Translations under genes and position numbers: made by a program
Assembly: GCF_013390595.1 (NCBI RefSeq)
Contig: NZ_JACAWV010000022.1
Span: 248,001 to 312,000 of the forward strand
Direction: 5' to 3'
Length of the DNA: 64,000 nucleotides
Source of the DNA: Rhizobium sp. RM
GTDB lineage: Bacteria; Pseudomonadota; Alphaproteobacteria; Rhizobiales; Rhizobiaceae
The notes under the pieces: generated by a model
Told to the model about the DNA's origin: nothing
Database searches by the model: none
Seen by the model: the letters and a program-made list of their open reading frames with translations, nothing else
Part shown: in pieces, positions 16,937 to 26,202 of the stretch
Numbering within the stretch: position 1 is the stretch's first letter
How the letters are laid out: the number at the start of each line of letters is the position of its first letter

Positions 16937-19630
16937 TTGGACACTCAACCCGACCGCGAAACTCAAGGAAAAGAGAACCACCGTCGGGATGCTGTCTCAC
17001 CCGATATCGATATGCAATCTGGGGATGAAAAACCAGACGTTTTTTCGAAAACAGCCAGGCTTGGCCAGGCATATTCAGAGGCGACCGGCCACCCTGCCCC
17101 ACCGCATTCCATCATCATGGGGAACGAGGCTGAGTTTCAGAGAACGATTGACACAATCCGTCGGGCAAAACTGCTCAAAGAACACCCACGCCTCGCCGCC
17201 TGGCTGGCGGAAAACCGCACCAATGGCGAAAGTGCCGAACGTGATCTCGAAAATCTCGCAACATTTGACCGGATCGCCAAAGATGCAACGGAACGTGAGA
17301 AAGACCGGCGCAACAGCGTGTTTTACCAGCCGGCTGCGCCAGGCAAAACGGATACTGGCGAACGCGCGACAGGCCAGCCCAACAGCCTGATGTACCAAAC
17401 GGCTGGTCCGACAGCCCAACAATCCCGGTCACCCTTCACTCCTGTCACGACGCCGGTAGCCGGAAGCAATACGGACGGTGACGTTGGACGCACTGCAAAC
17501 CCCGCCGTCTCTGTTACTCCCCCAGGCCCGGCACCGTCAGCTCCTGTCGCACCAACGAGTATCGCAAACGAAACAGAGAACCAGATTGACGCGGCAACGG
17601 ACCAGACCACCGCCCCTTTAACTCAGCAGCCTCCTGCATCATCAGAGCCGGTGACGCAGCCTGCTGGGGCCGGCGAGCAAAAGCAGACCACTCAGCCTGC
17701 GCGAGACGAAGCCTTGCAACAGGCAAGCTCGTCAGTTGCACCCGTAGATCCGATTGAAAGCCCGGACGTCGTCGACAATAGAGAGGGGCCGCCGCCCCCT
17801 CCAAAAGAAAGTGCCGACGGTTTTTTAGAAGCAACGGGCAACACTTATATCCGCGCCACCGAGGGTATAGCCGCGCATTATAACTACCACATGTTCAATC
17901 ACACCGCTCGCCGCCACAAGGACCGGCAGTTATCCTTCGGCGACATCCTGGATAGCGAAAGGATCAAAACTCCGGATGGTGAGAATGTGTTTTTCATCAC
18001 TCCGCCGGAAATTTTCTTTGCCGCAGCAAGATATATCGACGCGAAATACGCCAATTTGACCGATACGGATGATTACGCCAGCTCCCTGGAATTCGCCGAG
18101 GCGCTTGCAAAAAATCACGAAAGAATCAAAAGCGCCAAAAAGTCCGCCCTCGCCACTGGGGCCGAAAAAACCATGTTTGTCGAAGGCGCTACACTGGGCA
18201 ATACGCTGCAAAATTTCGGCCACACAATGATGAACAACCCATTGGGTTTTCTGGCTTGGTCTGCAGAAACTCTCGGCGAAAATGCTCCAAAGATGGCTTT
18301 GATGGCAGGAGCAGCCGCCGTAGCGCGCAACCCCAACATGTTGTTAGCGGTAGAGTTCGGGACATCATACGCAATCGAATCGAACAAGGCGTCAGTCGAT
18401 TTTTTCAAAGAAAAAAAACTCGACTTCTCCAATCCGGAGCACGTCCAGCGGATGCTCTCTGACCCTTACTTGATGAAGGAGGCGAATGAACGCGGAGTTA
18501 CGCGTGGTCTGGTTATTGCTGCGTTTGACACCGCAACTGCGGGACTGGGAAATAAAATAGACCTCGACAACCACATGGTCCAAGCGCTTGCAGAAAACAT
18601 GACAGATGCCATTGGGAGTGCGTCGGGAGAATATTTCGCGCGTCTGGCTTCTGGACAAAAAGCCGACTGGAACGAGATCCTGAAAGATTCAGTATCAAAA
18701 TCTGCGCTGGTTCCCGCCTCTCTCGGAAAGGCCGGGTACAAGACATTGTCTGACTTCAGATCCGCATCAAAAGCAAAGGTTGCGCGTACACAAGCCGAGG
18801 AGATGTCCTCAGCGGCCCAGTCCTCGGCCATCCGCAACCAAGCACCGGAAACGTACCGCGACCACATATCCAGGATCACGGCTGGAACACCTATTGAAAA
18901 TCAACTCGTACCGGCCAAGGCATTTACCGACCACCTGAAAGCAAAGGGTATCGACCCTTACGGCTATCTTGATGGCTTTGGTATAAATCGCGCTGATCTG
19001 GATACTGCCCTAACCACCGGCGGCGATCTTAAAATACCGGCAGGCATCTACGCCACGAAGATCGCTGGATCGCAACACGACGCATTTGTGAAAGACAACA
19101 TGCGTTTCGACCCATCAACACCCACCTTTACCGAAGCCGGGAATCTCGAAGCGCGTCGCGATGAATTCATTGTCAAAGCCTTTGGAGACGACGCGGTGAG
19201 GCGTAAACGCGCCGAAGCCGACCTTGCAGCCGAACATCGTATCGCCGCCGACGTCCAGTCACGTCTTCTGAACCACGGTGCCAGCCCAGACACTGTAATG
19301 AAACAGTCGGTAGCATATCCCGCCTTTTATGCGGCGCTGGCTGGTCGTAACGGCATGACGACACACGCTTTTCTGCAGCGGTTTCCGCTACCGCAGCAAC
19401 CGGCATCATCTCACCGGAAAATCATGCAGAACGGTGAAACTGCGTCTGTTGAACCCACTTTGACTCGCGGCGAAATCCGTTCGCCAACATCAGGACCAAC
19501 GTTCACCTTTAAAAACGCAAAACCGTTTTCCGAAGCGTTTCCGCAGTCTCACAATTCATTTGTTGGCCAGAACAGCAGGATCAGGGGCGTGATCCATAAC
19601 CAGCCTGCCAAAAACAGCAGGAAACCGTGA
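16937..19630 (+). CDS. Large phage-type protein, N-terminal partner (internal virion / polyvalent protein-like)
   Basis: About 897 residues. The start is probably TTG 16937, because AGGAGAGG sits 7 bp upstream; an ATG at 16932 with the same ribosome binding site is in another frame that closes early. Residues about 130-300 are a Pro/Thr/Gln/Ser-rich low-complexity linker. Around 450-480 and 515-530 are Ala/Gly-rich hydrophobic stretches (GLVIAAFDTATAGLG). Near 655-720 comes IPAGIYATKIAG, a pattern familiar from large phage polyvalent and internal virion proteins. It overlaps the next large gene by one base (TGATG), so they are translationally coupled. By gene order it corresponds to the T7 gp15/gp16 ejection-protein position. 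No enzymatic motif was found. Confidence 0.6.
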   Translation: MDTQPDRETQGKENHRRDAVSPDIDMQSGDEKPDVFSKTARLGQAYSEATGHPAPPHSIIMGNEAEFQRTIDTIRRAKLLKEHPRLAAWLAENRTNGESAERDLENLATFDRIAKDATEREKDRRNSVFYQPAAPGKTDTGERATGQPNSLMYQTAGPTAQQSRSPFTPVTTPVAGSNTDGDVGRTANPAVSVTPPGPAPSAPVAPTSIANETENQIDAATDQTTAPLTQQPPASSEPVTQPAGAGEQKQTTQPARDEALQQASSSVAPVDPIESPDVVDNREGPPPPPKESADGFLEATGNTYIRATEGIAAHYNYHMFNHTARRHKDRQLSFGDILDSERIKTPDGENVFFITPPEIFFAAARYIDAKYANLTDTDDYASSLEFAEALAKNHERIKSAKKSALATGAEKTMFVEGATLGNTLQNFGHTMMNNPLGFLAWSAETLGENAPKMALMAGAAAVARNPNMLLAVEFGTSYAIESNKASVDFFKEKKLDFSNPEHVQRMLSDPYLMKEANERGVTRGLVIAAFDTATAGLGNKIDLDNHMVQALAENMTDAIGSASGEYFARLASGQKADWNEILKDSVSKSALVPASLGKAGYKTLSDFRSASKAKVARTQAEEMSSAAQSSAIRNQAPETYRDHISRITAGTPIENQLVPAKAFTDHLKAKGIDPYGYLDGFGINRADLDTALTTGGDLKIPAGIYATKIAGSQHDAFVKDNMRFDPSTPTFTEAGNLEARRDEFIVKAFGDDAVRRKRAEADLAAEHRIAADVQSRLLNHGASPDTVMKQSVAYPAFYAALAGRNGMTTHAFLQRFPLPQQPASSHRKIMQNGETASVEPTLTRGEIRSPTSGPTFTFKNAKPFSEAFPQSHNSFVGQNSRIRGVIHNQPAKNSRKP

Positions 19631-22600
19631 TGGCCATGAACAAGCATAGAGCCACGCGAGACAGAAACTCCCCTGAAATCCGGCACAATGCCCCTGTTGA
19701 GAAATATGCTAAGATGAGAGCAGCCGATAAACTTCACTCCAAACAATCCCCCCTGCTCCTCGACAGGGCGACGGGTGGCACACGCGGCCTCTTTCAGTTT
19801 TCGGACCACGCCGCCGGTGATACCATCGTCGATCTGTTCGGCGGTTCTGACCTTTCCACCATTATTCAAGGAAGCAGCCGCTTTTTCCTGCAGGCAACAG
19901 AGGACATGGGCAGCCGCGGCGCCGTAAAATCCGCTGAAGACATGGCCGTGCTGATGGGGTGGTGGCGAAACAATGCCGATACCATCGCGATGGCCACACG
20001 GATCGGGCGCAAATCCAGCCAGCGCAGGGCCAAGATCTCTAAAGCCTCGGTGCTGACCGCACTCGACAAAGGTACGACCGGCAATGCAGCGATGGACGCG
20101 GCCATTGATGAGGCGATGCGGGCGCAGTTCAATCAGGCCTTCGAAACCTATCTGATAGAAGGCAAGGCGCCCTCACCTGATCTTCTCGGCATGTTTGAAA
20201 CCTATCTGAAATGGCTGACCTCGATCTATGGCGCCATGACGATCCAGGGCGTGCCGATACATGCCGAGGTCAGTGAAATCTTCAACCGCGCAATGGAAAG
20301 CGCCAGCCACGCAGAGTTCGCCCGCCAGTCCACCGGCGAGACAGATCCGGTCTTTGATACGGCGGAAGCGATGGGTCTGCCAGAGACGGATTACGAGCAA
20401 TTTCTGGATCTGCGCCGTCAGGCTGAAGATGAAGCGAAAGCGCAGCTTCTGGGTGGCGCGATGGAGCCGTTGCGGCGCGAGCGGCAGAAAAACTACAGCC
20501 GGGAAAAGGCCGCGGTGCGCCGCGACGTCGAGCGGTCGATCAGCGCAGAAGGTGTCTACCGCGCAATTGAATGGATGACCAATGGCCGACGGCTGGACGA
20601 TAGCGACGCAAATGTGCTTGAGCCCCTTCGTCTCGACAAGGCAGTCCTTGTCAAACGCTATGGTACGAACATTCTGGATGCCCTGCCGCGCGGGCAGCAG
20701 ACCGTTTATGCTGAAAAAGGTGGGCTGGACCCTGACGACGTTGCCGGCATCTTCGGCTATTCATCCGGCGATGAACTTGTGCACGCCATGGTGCAAGCGC
20801 CGAGCCGCCTTGATGCTGTTGCTTTCAACGTCGAGCAGATCATGCGCCATCGCCACGGCGATATGCTTCTGGATGGCTCTGTCGATATCAGGGCGCTGGA
20901 CGCCGTGCACAATGATACACGCGGGAAATGGCTGGAAATCGAACTCGCGGCAATCGGCAGGATCGCCAACCGTTCGGATACGCTGACACTCAAACAGGCG
21001 CAGGCTTACGCGGAAACCTCTACCGCCCGCATGCCCGTTGAGGATGCCGTAGCCAGTGACCGCTTTCTGGCCGTTGAACGCTGGGCGGCCGATGAAGCGG
21101 CCGACCTTGGCGCAGAATTGAAAAAAGCCCGCTCCGCGAAAGCCAAGACGCCAAGCGAGCCGGACGAACAGGATATGGCTGAGAAGCTTTACGACGCCAA
21201 ACGCCGACAATTGCTCAATCATTCGCTCTATGTCGAAAGCCGAAAGATCGCTGGCGAAATCGAAGCGATCGAGACCTATCTCCAGCGCTTCAGCGACCCG
21301 ACCATCCGCGAAAAAATAACCGATGCCGGACATCACGACAGCGATCGTGTCGATTATCTCTCAGCGATCGATGACCTGCTGGGTCGTTACAGTTTTCGCC
21401 CGACAACACCAGACGAGCCCGATGGGCGCGGCCAACTGGATGCCTATGTCGCCGCTATGAAAGCAGCACGCAGGGGAAATGAGCTTGCCATTACCGACAG
21501 CGTGCTGTCTGACGCCAGGCCTTCCCCCTACAGGAAGGGATCAGTCCGCACGCTTCGCGACGTGATTGACAGCATCAGGAACGTGGAGCACAGCGCACAA
21601 CGTGCCAACAGGCTGATCGACGCCACGCATGACAGGGATTTGCATCAAACCGTTTCAGGGGTGGTCGGCGCTGTTGAAAAGGCCCTCCAGGCAGGCGCTT
21701 TAGCCGGAGAAAATGCGCATCTCGATCCCACTGTGGCCGCCATGACAACGCTGCGGCACATCGACGGTGTAGATACCGGTGTTGCCTATGACGCGATCAA
21801 AGCGCCCGTTGATGATGCCGCAGAACGGCTTGTGGGGCGCAGGCGAAAGGCTGCCAGCGATCTGGCCGCGCTCTATGATGTTTACTCCCCCGAAGAACGA
21901 CGCGACATGGCGCGGCGCATGCTTGCGCCCGGACTCGGTTCCGCCCTGTCCAAATGGGACAGGATCGCCATTGCCCTGAACTGCGGCAACACGACAAACC
22001 GCCAACACCTGACCGAGACTGGCAGCCATGACGCCCTGAACGATGCGCAGATCGACGCCATTCTGGGCTCCCTTGACGAACGGGATGCACGCTTCGTGCA
22101 ATCCATCTGGGACTATCTGGCATCGTTCCAGCCCGAGATTGCCGCACGCGAAAAGCGAACGACAGGGGCCGCGCCGCAGTGGGTGAAAGCCGAACCTGTG
22201 ATCATCGGCGGCAACGAGCTGTCTGGCGGCTTTTATCCCCTTGCCTATCGTAACCAGCCCTCCTTCCCTTCCTCTTCCAGTGATCAGAACATTGATCGAG
22301 GGATGATGCCACCACCTGGAGATATGGGCATTTCAAAAGCTGTCATGACAGGACAATTCGTCAGGGCGCAGACGCTCGCCGGGCATAGCCATCACGAGAA
22401 GGTGGCGAGAGACGGCCACGTCGATCTCGACCTCTTTGTCTTGCACCGGCATGTCGACGGACTTGTTCTCGATCTTGAACTCGGCGAAACCCTCTCGAAC
22501 ACGAGGCGTATTCTTCACGATGACCGCATTCGCAGCATCTTCGATCAAGCCGATAAAACTGCCGATCTCGCTGGATTGCAAAACTGGCTCGGTGATGTCG

Positions 22601-23526
22601 CCGCAGCGGAGATACGCCTTGCCGACCTGCTTGGCCACACTGCTTCCGTTGCCAGAGAGAATTTGACCGTGACACGCCTCGTCACGGCTCTGGCAACGGT
22701 CCTTTCGCAGGCGACCGGCCTCTCGCAGTTCATGTCTCTGGTCGGAAAAAACGACTTCGCAATTGGTGTGCGAGACGCTCTTCGCCCGGATGTGTTGGAT
22801 GACATTGCCCGTAAATCGACCGTCATGGCCGGGCGGCAAGATGCTCGCGGAAAACATGTGGGCAACGCGGCGACGGCCTGGAGCGAAATCACCTTTTGGC
22901 TGGTACAGAACCTACACCACCGGATTGTAGAGGTACCTTGCTGGCTTGCCCGCTATCATCAAGGTTTACGCAGTTTCGCAAACGATGACGCAATGGCCGT
23001 CGCGCATGCAGACGATCTGATCAAACGTTCCTGCATCTCAGGCAATGCCGATCTGAGCGATGTCGAACGATTGGTCTCGGCACTTGGCTCTTATCTCAAC
23101 GCCAGGATTCTCTTCAACGACAGTGGCGCAATTTCTGCCCACCGCGACATACCCATTCAGCAATCAAAGCACGCAGGCGTATCGCTGGCGATTGATCTCT
23201 CCATGCTGTTTTTTGCCAATGCTGTAATCCTCGAGGCGATCGAAGGAACCGAACATCATTTCGCAACGAGTACCCTGCCCGCAATCAGGGACCGCGCAAA
23301 CCCTGTGGAGGTCCATGAGGCCAATATGCTTGCGGAGGTCGTCCATACGTCCTTCGCAGGCGATAACATCGACAGATTCGACGTCGCGGCGATCGTTCAT
23401 GCCTCCGGGCTAGGGACGGACTGGTCAGCGGACCAGATCCACCGGAGCATCGAAGACTTCTTTCGGCAGATTTCGGAGCAGAGAAAACTCCCAATCGAAT
23501 ATTCGATGGGCAATTCAGGGAAATAA
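19630..23526 (+). CDS. Giant phage-type protein with LPD38-like C-terminal region
   Basis: About 1298 residues, starting at ATG 19630 within the TGATG overlap (AGGA 8 bp upstream). It is mostly alpha-helical and charged. Near residue 184 it has LFETYLKWLTSIYG-like sequence (MFETYLKWLTSIYGAMTIQG), and near 865 GGFYPLAYR after a WVKAEPV segment. Both are landmarks of the long helical domains (LPD38 type) found in phage polyvalent proteins and internal virion proteins. No lytic transglycosylase or protease motif was seen. Together with the upstream gene it resembles one very large phage protein split into two. It lies directly before the T7-type tail fibre gene, as ejection proteins do in podoviruses. 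Family assignment is from pattern memory and needs a profile search. Confidence 0.6.
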   Translation: MAMNKHRATRDRNSPEIRHNAPVEKYAKMRAADKLHSKQSPLLLDRATGGTRGLFQFSDHAAGDTIVDLFGGSDLSTIIQGSSRFFLQATEDMGSRGAVKSAEDMAVLMGWWRNNADTIAMATRIGRKSSQRRAKISKASVLTALDKGTTGNAAMDAAIDEAMRAQFNQAFETYLIEGKAPSPDLLGMFETYLKWLTSIYGAMTIQGVPIHAEVSEIFNRAMESASHAEFARQSTGETDPVFDTAEAMGLPETDYEQFLDLRRQAEDEAKAQLLGGAMEPLRRERQKNYSREKAAVRRDVERSISAEGVYRAIEWMTNGRRLDDSDANVLEPLRLDKAVLVKRYGTNILDALPRGQQTVYAEKGGLDPDDVAGIFGYSSGDELVHAMVQAPSRLDAVAFNVEQIMRHRHGDMLLDGSVDIRALDAVHNDTRGKWLEIELAAIGRIANRSDTLTLKQAQAYAETSTARMPVEDAVASDRFLAVERWAADEAADLGAELKKARSAKAKTPSEPDEQDMAEKLYDAKRRQLLNHSLYVESRKIAGEIEAIETYLQRFSDPTIREKITDAGHHDSDRVDYLSAIDDLLGRYSFRPTTPDEPDGRGQLDAYVAAMKAARRGNELAITDSVLSDARPSPYRKGSVRTLRDVIDSIRNVEHSAQRANRLIDATHDRDLHQTVSGVVGAVEKALQAGALAGENAHLDPTVAAMTTLRHIDGVDTGVAYDAIKAPVDDAAERLVGRRRKAASDLAALYDVYSPEERRDMARRMLAPGLGSALSKWDRIAIALNCGNTTNRQHLTETGSHDALNDAQIDAILGSLDERDARFVQSIWDYLASFQPEIAAREKRTTGAAPQWVKAEPVIIGGNELSGGFYPLAYRNQPSFPSSSSDQNIDRGMMPPPGDMGISKAVMTGQFVRAQTLAGHSHHEKVARDGHVDLDLFVLHRHVDGLVLDLELGETLSNTRRILHDDRIRSIFDQADKTADLAGLQNWLGDVAAAEIRLADLLGHTASVARENLTVTRLVTALATVLSQATGLSQFMSLVGKNDFAIGVRDALRPDVLDDIARKSTVMAGRQDARGKHVGNAATAWSEITFWLVQNLHHRIVEVPCWLARYHQGLRSFANDDAMAVAHADDLIKRSCISGNADLSDVERLVSALGSYLNARILFNDSGAISAHRDIPIQQSKHAGVSLAIDLSMLFFANAVILEAIEGTEHHFATSTLPAIRDRANPVEVHEANMLAEVVHTSFAGDNIDRFDVAAIVHASGLGTDWSADQIHRSIEDFFRQISEQRKLPIEYSMGNSGK

Positions 23527-23530
23527 CCTT

Positions 23531-23568
23531 CTCGCGCCTAGGGTTCGGCAACATTCACAAGGCGCGAG
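23531..23568 (+). promoter_or_regulatory. Stem-loop covering the tail fibre ribosome binding site
   Basis: CTCGCGCCT (23531-23539) pairs perfectly with AGGCGCGAG (23560-23568) across a 20-base loop. The right arm contains the GAG that would serve as the Shine-Dalgarno element 5 bp before the ATG at 23574. There is no T-run, so a translational control element or an RNA processing site is more likely than a terminator. Confidence 0.6.
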
Positions 23569-23573
23569 CTAAC

Positions 23574-25013
23574 ATGACAATTCCCAGCGAAGTGAACCGA
23601 TCCGGCCCTTACAACGGCAATGGCGCGACGAAGACCTTCGAATATAAATTCAAGATCTACGATCCCCTGCATTTGAGGGTTCTGCACACCGCACCCGACG
23701 GCACCGACACCATACTCCAACACCAGACGGACTACACGGTGACAGGCGTTGGCGAAGATGGCGGTGGAAGTGCGGTCCTGCTGGTCGCGCCGGAGACGGG
23801 CTTCAAGATCACACTGCTGCTTTCTGTCCCCTTCGTGCAGGAAATCGACCTTGAAAACCAGGGCGCCTATTTCGCCGAAGTGGTGGAAACAGCGCTTGAT
23901 CTGGCCGCCATGCGCGACCAGCAACTGCAGGAAGAAGTCAGCCGCGCCGTGAAACTGCCGGCATCGGCCGACGCCTCCGAACTCGATGAACTTGTGGGCG
24001 ATATCCTTCGTCTTGCAGACAGTGCCGATGCGATCGATACGGTCGTTGGCATGCAGGAAAATATTGCCGCCGTCGCAGAGGTTACCGATGCGCTACAGAC
24101 CGTCAGCACGAACATCGACACGATCAGCCACGCCTACCACGGTACATTGGAGGCGCGCGACCTCGCCGAAAAATGGGCCAGCAATCCACATGGCATCATT
24201 GTCACAGGAGACGCATATTCATCCCGCCACTATGCCATCGAAGCACGCGCAGAGGCGGAACTCATGGCTGGAGTGACCGCGCGTTTCTCCGGCGGTACCA
24301 CCAAGCAGTTCTTGGTCAAATCCAGCGATTCCGATTATGATTTTGTCTGGGTCACCATCGAAACCGTAGGTGACATGCTGCGCCTCGACTACGATCCGCA
24401 AGGCATCGGCGGCGATGTGTTCGATCTCGCCAACATGACCGGCCTTTTGCCGGTTGCGAAGGTCGATGGATTGGAAACGGCACTTGGTGACTATTACACC
24501 AAGAGTGAAATAGACGAGACAGTCAGCCAGCGCGATACGGCAATCGCCGAAAAGATCGCCAGGGGTGGCGACACCATGACCGGCGACCTCAGAATTCAAA
24601 ATACAGGTCCTTCCGTCACGCTCATTGATACCGACAACAATCAGATCCGTAGCCTGCATCACAACGACGGCATGATTGGCTTGGTAGGCGCCGACGGCAC
24701 CTGGAAACTTCGCGTCAGTGACAATGGCAAGGTCTGGACATCGGAACTGGGTGACCTCAACGATCGCCTGGAAAACCGCGCGATGGCCTGGGCCAATGAT
24801 CGCGTTGCGAACCTCAATTCGAGGTGGGTGTCGCGCAACCGGGGATTACGGAATGACGAAGGGGTATGGCATGAGGTCCCTCAAGGAGCAGCAATGACAG
24901 GAACCTATTATTGGACGGACAACGCCGGTGGTACCTTCGACTTCAACTATGTTTATCGCTACCTCCAACTCTTCGACCCCGTTCGCGGTTGGATCACCGC
25001 ACATTATGCGTGA
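23574..25013 (+). CDS. Phage tail fibre protein with T7 gp17-like N-terminal domain
   Basis: A 479-residue protein. Residues 1-135 match the T7 tail-fibre head pattern: RSGPYNGNGATKTFEYKFKI, a TDYTV strand, then TALDLAAMRDQQLQEEVSRA. This domain attaches the fibre to the tail in podoviruses. Residues about 140-230 are helical and probably trimerise. Residues about 320-380 (GGDTMTGDLRIQNTGPSVTL) resemble repeated beta units of phage fibres, with DTDNNQIRSLHHNDGMIGL as in E. coli side-tail-fibre-like proteins. The C-terminal 40 residues (YYWTDNAGGTFDFNY) are probably the receptor-binding tip. It follows the giant protein after a 47-bp gap that contains a stem-loop. Confidence 0.82.
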   Translation: MTIPSEVNRSGPYNGNGATKTFEYKFKIYDPLHLRVLHTAPDGTDTILQHQTDYTVTGVGEDGGGSAVLLVAPETGFKITLLLSVPFVQEIDLENQGAYFAEVVETALDLAAMRDQQLQEEVSRAVKLPASADASELDELVGDILRLADSADAIDTVVGMQENIAAVAEVTDALQTVSTNIDTISHAYHGTLEARDLAEKWASNPHGIIVTGDAYSSRHYAIEARAEAELMAGVTARFSGGTTKQFLVKSSDSDYDFVWVTIETVGDMLRLDYDPQGIGGDVFDLANMTGLLPVAKVDGLETALGDYYTKSEIDETVSQRDTAIAEKIARGGDTMTGDLRIQNTGPSVTLIDTDNNQIRSLHHNDGMIGLVGADGTWKLRVSDNGKVWTSELGDLNDRLENRAMAWANDRVANLNSRWVSRNRGLRNDEGVWHEVPQGAAMTGTYYWTDNAGGTFDFNYVYRYLQLFDPVRGWITAHYA

Positions 25014-25022
25014 GGCATCATC

Positions 25023-25601
25023 ATGGACATCATTGACTTCGGCCATTTCAGCCTGACCAGTTCTACCGGCATCATGACCTTTGCCAACCAGGAGGGCCAG
25101 GATTGGTATGATCTGAGGCGCAGCCTCACCACCTGGGATAACCAGGGCAACTTTCTGAATGCCATTTATGGTGCCTGGGCGATGGTTGACCCTGCCACGC
25201 GCAAAGTGACCAATGTCGAGCATGACCCCTCGCGCATGGTCCCCAATGACAGGATTGTGCTGGGCATTGATGCGGAGCCTTCTGACATCACCGAGGACAT
25301 GATCTATCGAGATGGCTTGCTGACGCCAGCACCACCCGATCCGCCTGCAACGGAAATCTTCAAACCCGTCTCACGACGCCAGTTGCGGCTGACGCTGGTC
25401 AGAAACCAGATTTCGCTTGCCAGTGTAGAGGCTGCGATTGCCTCAATGCCGGAAGGATTGGAAAAACAGGAAGCCGAGATCGAGTGGGCCGATGCCAGTG
25501 CGTTTGAGCGGTCGCATCCGACCTTGCTGACGATCGCCTCCGCGCTCGATCTCGATGAATCGGCTGTCGACACTCTGTGGCGGCAAGCACAACAGGCCTG
25601 A
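25023..25601 (+). CDS. Phage tail fibre-associated protein
   Basis: A 192-residue protein 9 bp downstream of the tail fibre stop. The C-terminal 80 residues (VSRRQLRLTLVRNQISLASV, then EIEWADASAFERSHP and LDESAVDTLWRQA) follow a pattern seen at the end of many phage minor structural or fibre-accessory proteins. The N-terminal part contains a YDLRRSL segment and a Pro-rich linker (PAPPDPPATE) near residue 105. It may be a fibre chaperone or distal fibre component. The call rests on location and the C-terminal pattern. Confidence 0.6.
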   Translation: MDIIDFGHFSLTSSTGIMTFANQEGQDWYDLRRSLTTWDNQGNFLNAIYGAWAMVDPATRKVTNVEHDPSRMVPNDRIVLGIDAEPSDITEDMIYRDGLLTPAPPDPPATEIFKPVSRRQLRLTLVRNQISLASVEAAIASMPEGLEKQEAEIEWADASAFERSHPTLLTIASALDLDESAVDTLWRQAQQA

Positions 25602-25657
25602 TTTCCGGGCGTGGAAAATTGCTTCAAACGCGAACGATCCACGCCCCGAAACCAAGC

Positions 25658-25670
25658 AATTCCCCAACAA
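25658..25670 (+). repeat. Direct repeat of the shared 5' motif core (copy D)
   Basis: AATTCCCCAACAA here repeats as ATTCCCCAACAA at 25954-25965, 12 bases identical and about 295 bp apart. Both lie just upstream of small membrane-protein genes. The second copy is part of the ACAACCATT motif; this one lacks the AACCATT form and is closer to its gene (about 29 nt). Confidence 0.5.
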
Positions 25671-25685
25671 CATGGCAGCAGCACG

Positions 25686-25937
25686 ATGGATGAGGTTATC
25701 AGAAGCGAAGTCGAAAAACTTCATGCGCGGATCAACGACATGAAAGAGCGGCTTGTCACGCTGGAAGCGCAGCAACCCCATATCAACGCCGCGCTGATGC
25801 GCATTGAAGGCAGTGTCGGCAAGATCGCCGACAGGATACGCAACGCGCTTTGGGCGCTGCTGCTGCTCGTTCTGGGGCCAATGATCGCACTCTTGTTCAA
25901 GGCCTTTGCCGCCGGTGCGCTCTCCACCCATCTCTAG
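25686..25937 (+). CDS. Small coiled-coil membrane protein (holin/XhlA-like)
   Basis: An 83-residue protein, starting at ATG 25686. Residues 1-50 are a charged heptad-like helix (VEKLHARINDMKERLVTLEA), followed by a single transmembrane segment at about 56-75 (LWALLLLVLGPMIALLF) and a short tail. This architecture matches the haemolysin XhlA/holin-associated proteins of lysis cassettes. A GTG at 25611 could extend it, but that would add unrelated sequence. It begins the run of three small membrane proteins that ends the phage late block. Confidence 0.6.
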   Translation: MDEVIRSEVEKLHARINDMKERLVTLEAQQPHINAALMRIEGSVGKIADRIRNALWALLLLVLGPMIALLFKAFAAGALSTHL

Positions 25938-25947
25938 ATTTGCGCGA

Positions 25948-25974
25948 ACAACCATTCCCCAACAATCCTGCCTC
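25948..25974 (+). promoter_or_regulatory. Shared 5' motif, copy B (before a holin-like gene)
   Basis: ACAACCATT (25948-25956), TGCCTC (25969-25974) and AGGAGAG (25984-25990), with CCATT 47 nt before the ATG at 25999. This matches copy A at 16887-16914 in both sequence and spacing, although the two genes they precede are unrelated. Confidence 0.55.
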
Positions 25975-25998
25975 CGTCATCAAAGGAGAGCACCACAC

Positions 25999-26202
25999 AT
26001 GACGCTCGTCTTCATTCGCATTCTGTTGCGGTATATCGCGGCGATCCTTGTTACCCAGGGGTTTATCGCGCCTGAACTCGGAGACCTGATGTCCGGAGAT
26101 CCCGATATTGCCATGGCGCTGCAGATCCTCATCGGTGCGCTCATCGCCGCCTTGGCGGAAGGCTGGTATGTGCTTGCCCATAGATTCGGTTGGGCAAGAT
26201 GA
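25999..26202 (+). CDS. Small two-helix membrane protein (holin candidate)
   Basis: A 67-residue protein with two hydrophobic helices (IRILLRYIAAILVTQGF, and ALQILIGALIAALAEGWYVLA) and a basic C-terminal end. Size and topology fit class II holins, which permeabilise the inner membrane so that endolysin can reach the wall. AGGAGAG lies 8 bp before the ATG. It overlaps the next membrane gene by 4 bp (ATGA), so the two are translationally coupled. Holin function is inferred from topology and phage context. Confidence 0.6.
   Translation: MTLVFIRILLRYIAAILVTQGFIAPELGDLMSGDPDIAMALQILIGALIAALAEGWYVLAHRFGWAR

Noticed and set aside
16908..17390. 160-codon frame beginning at an ATG behind the strong ribosome binding site
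   Set aside because: Its product has no family pattern and it lies wholly within the giant protein gene, which has the better codon pattern; noted as a possible competing start only.
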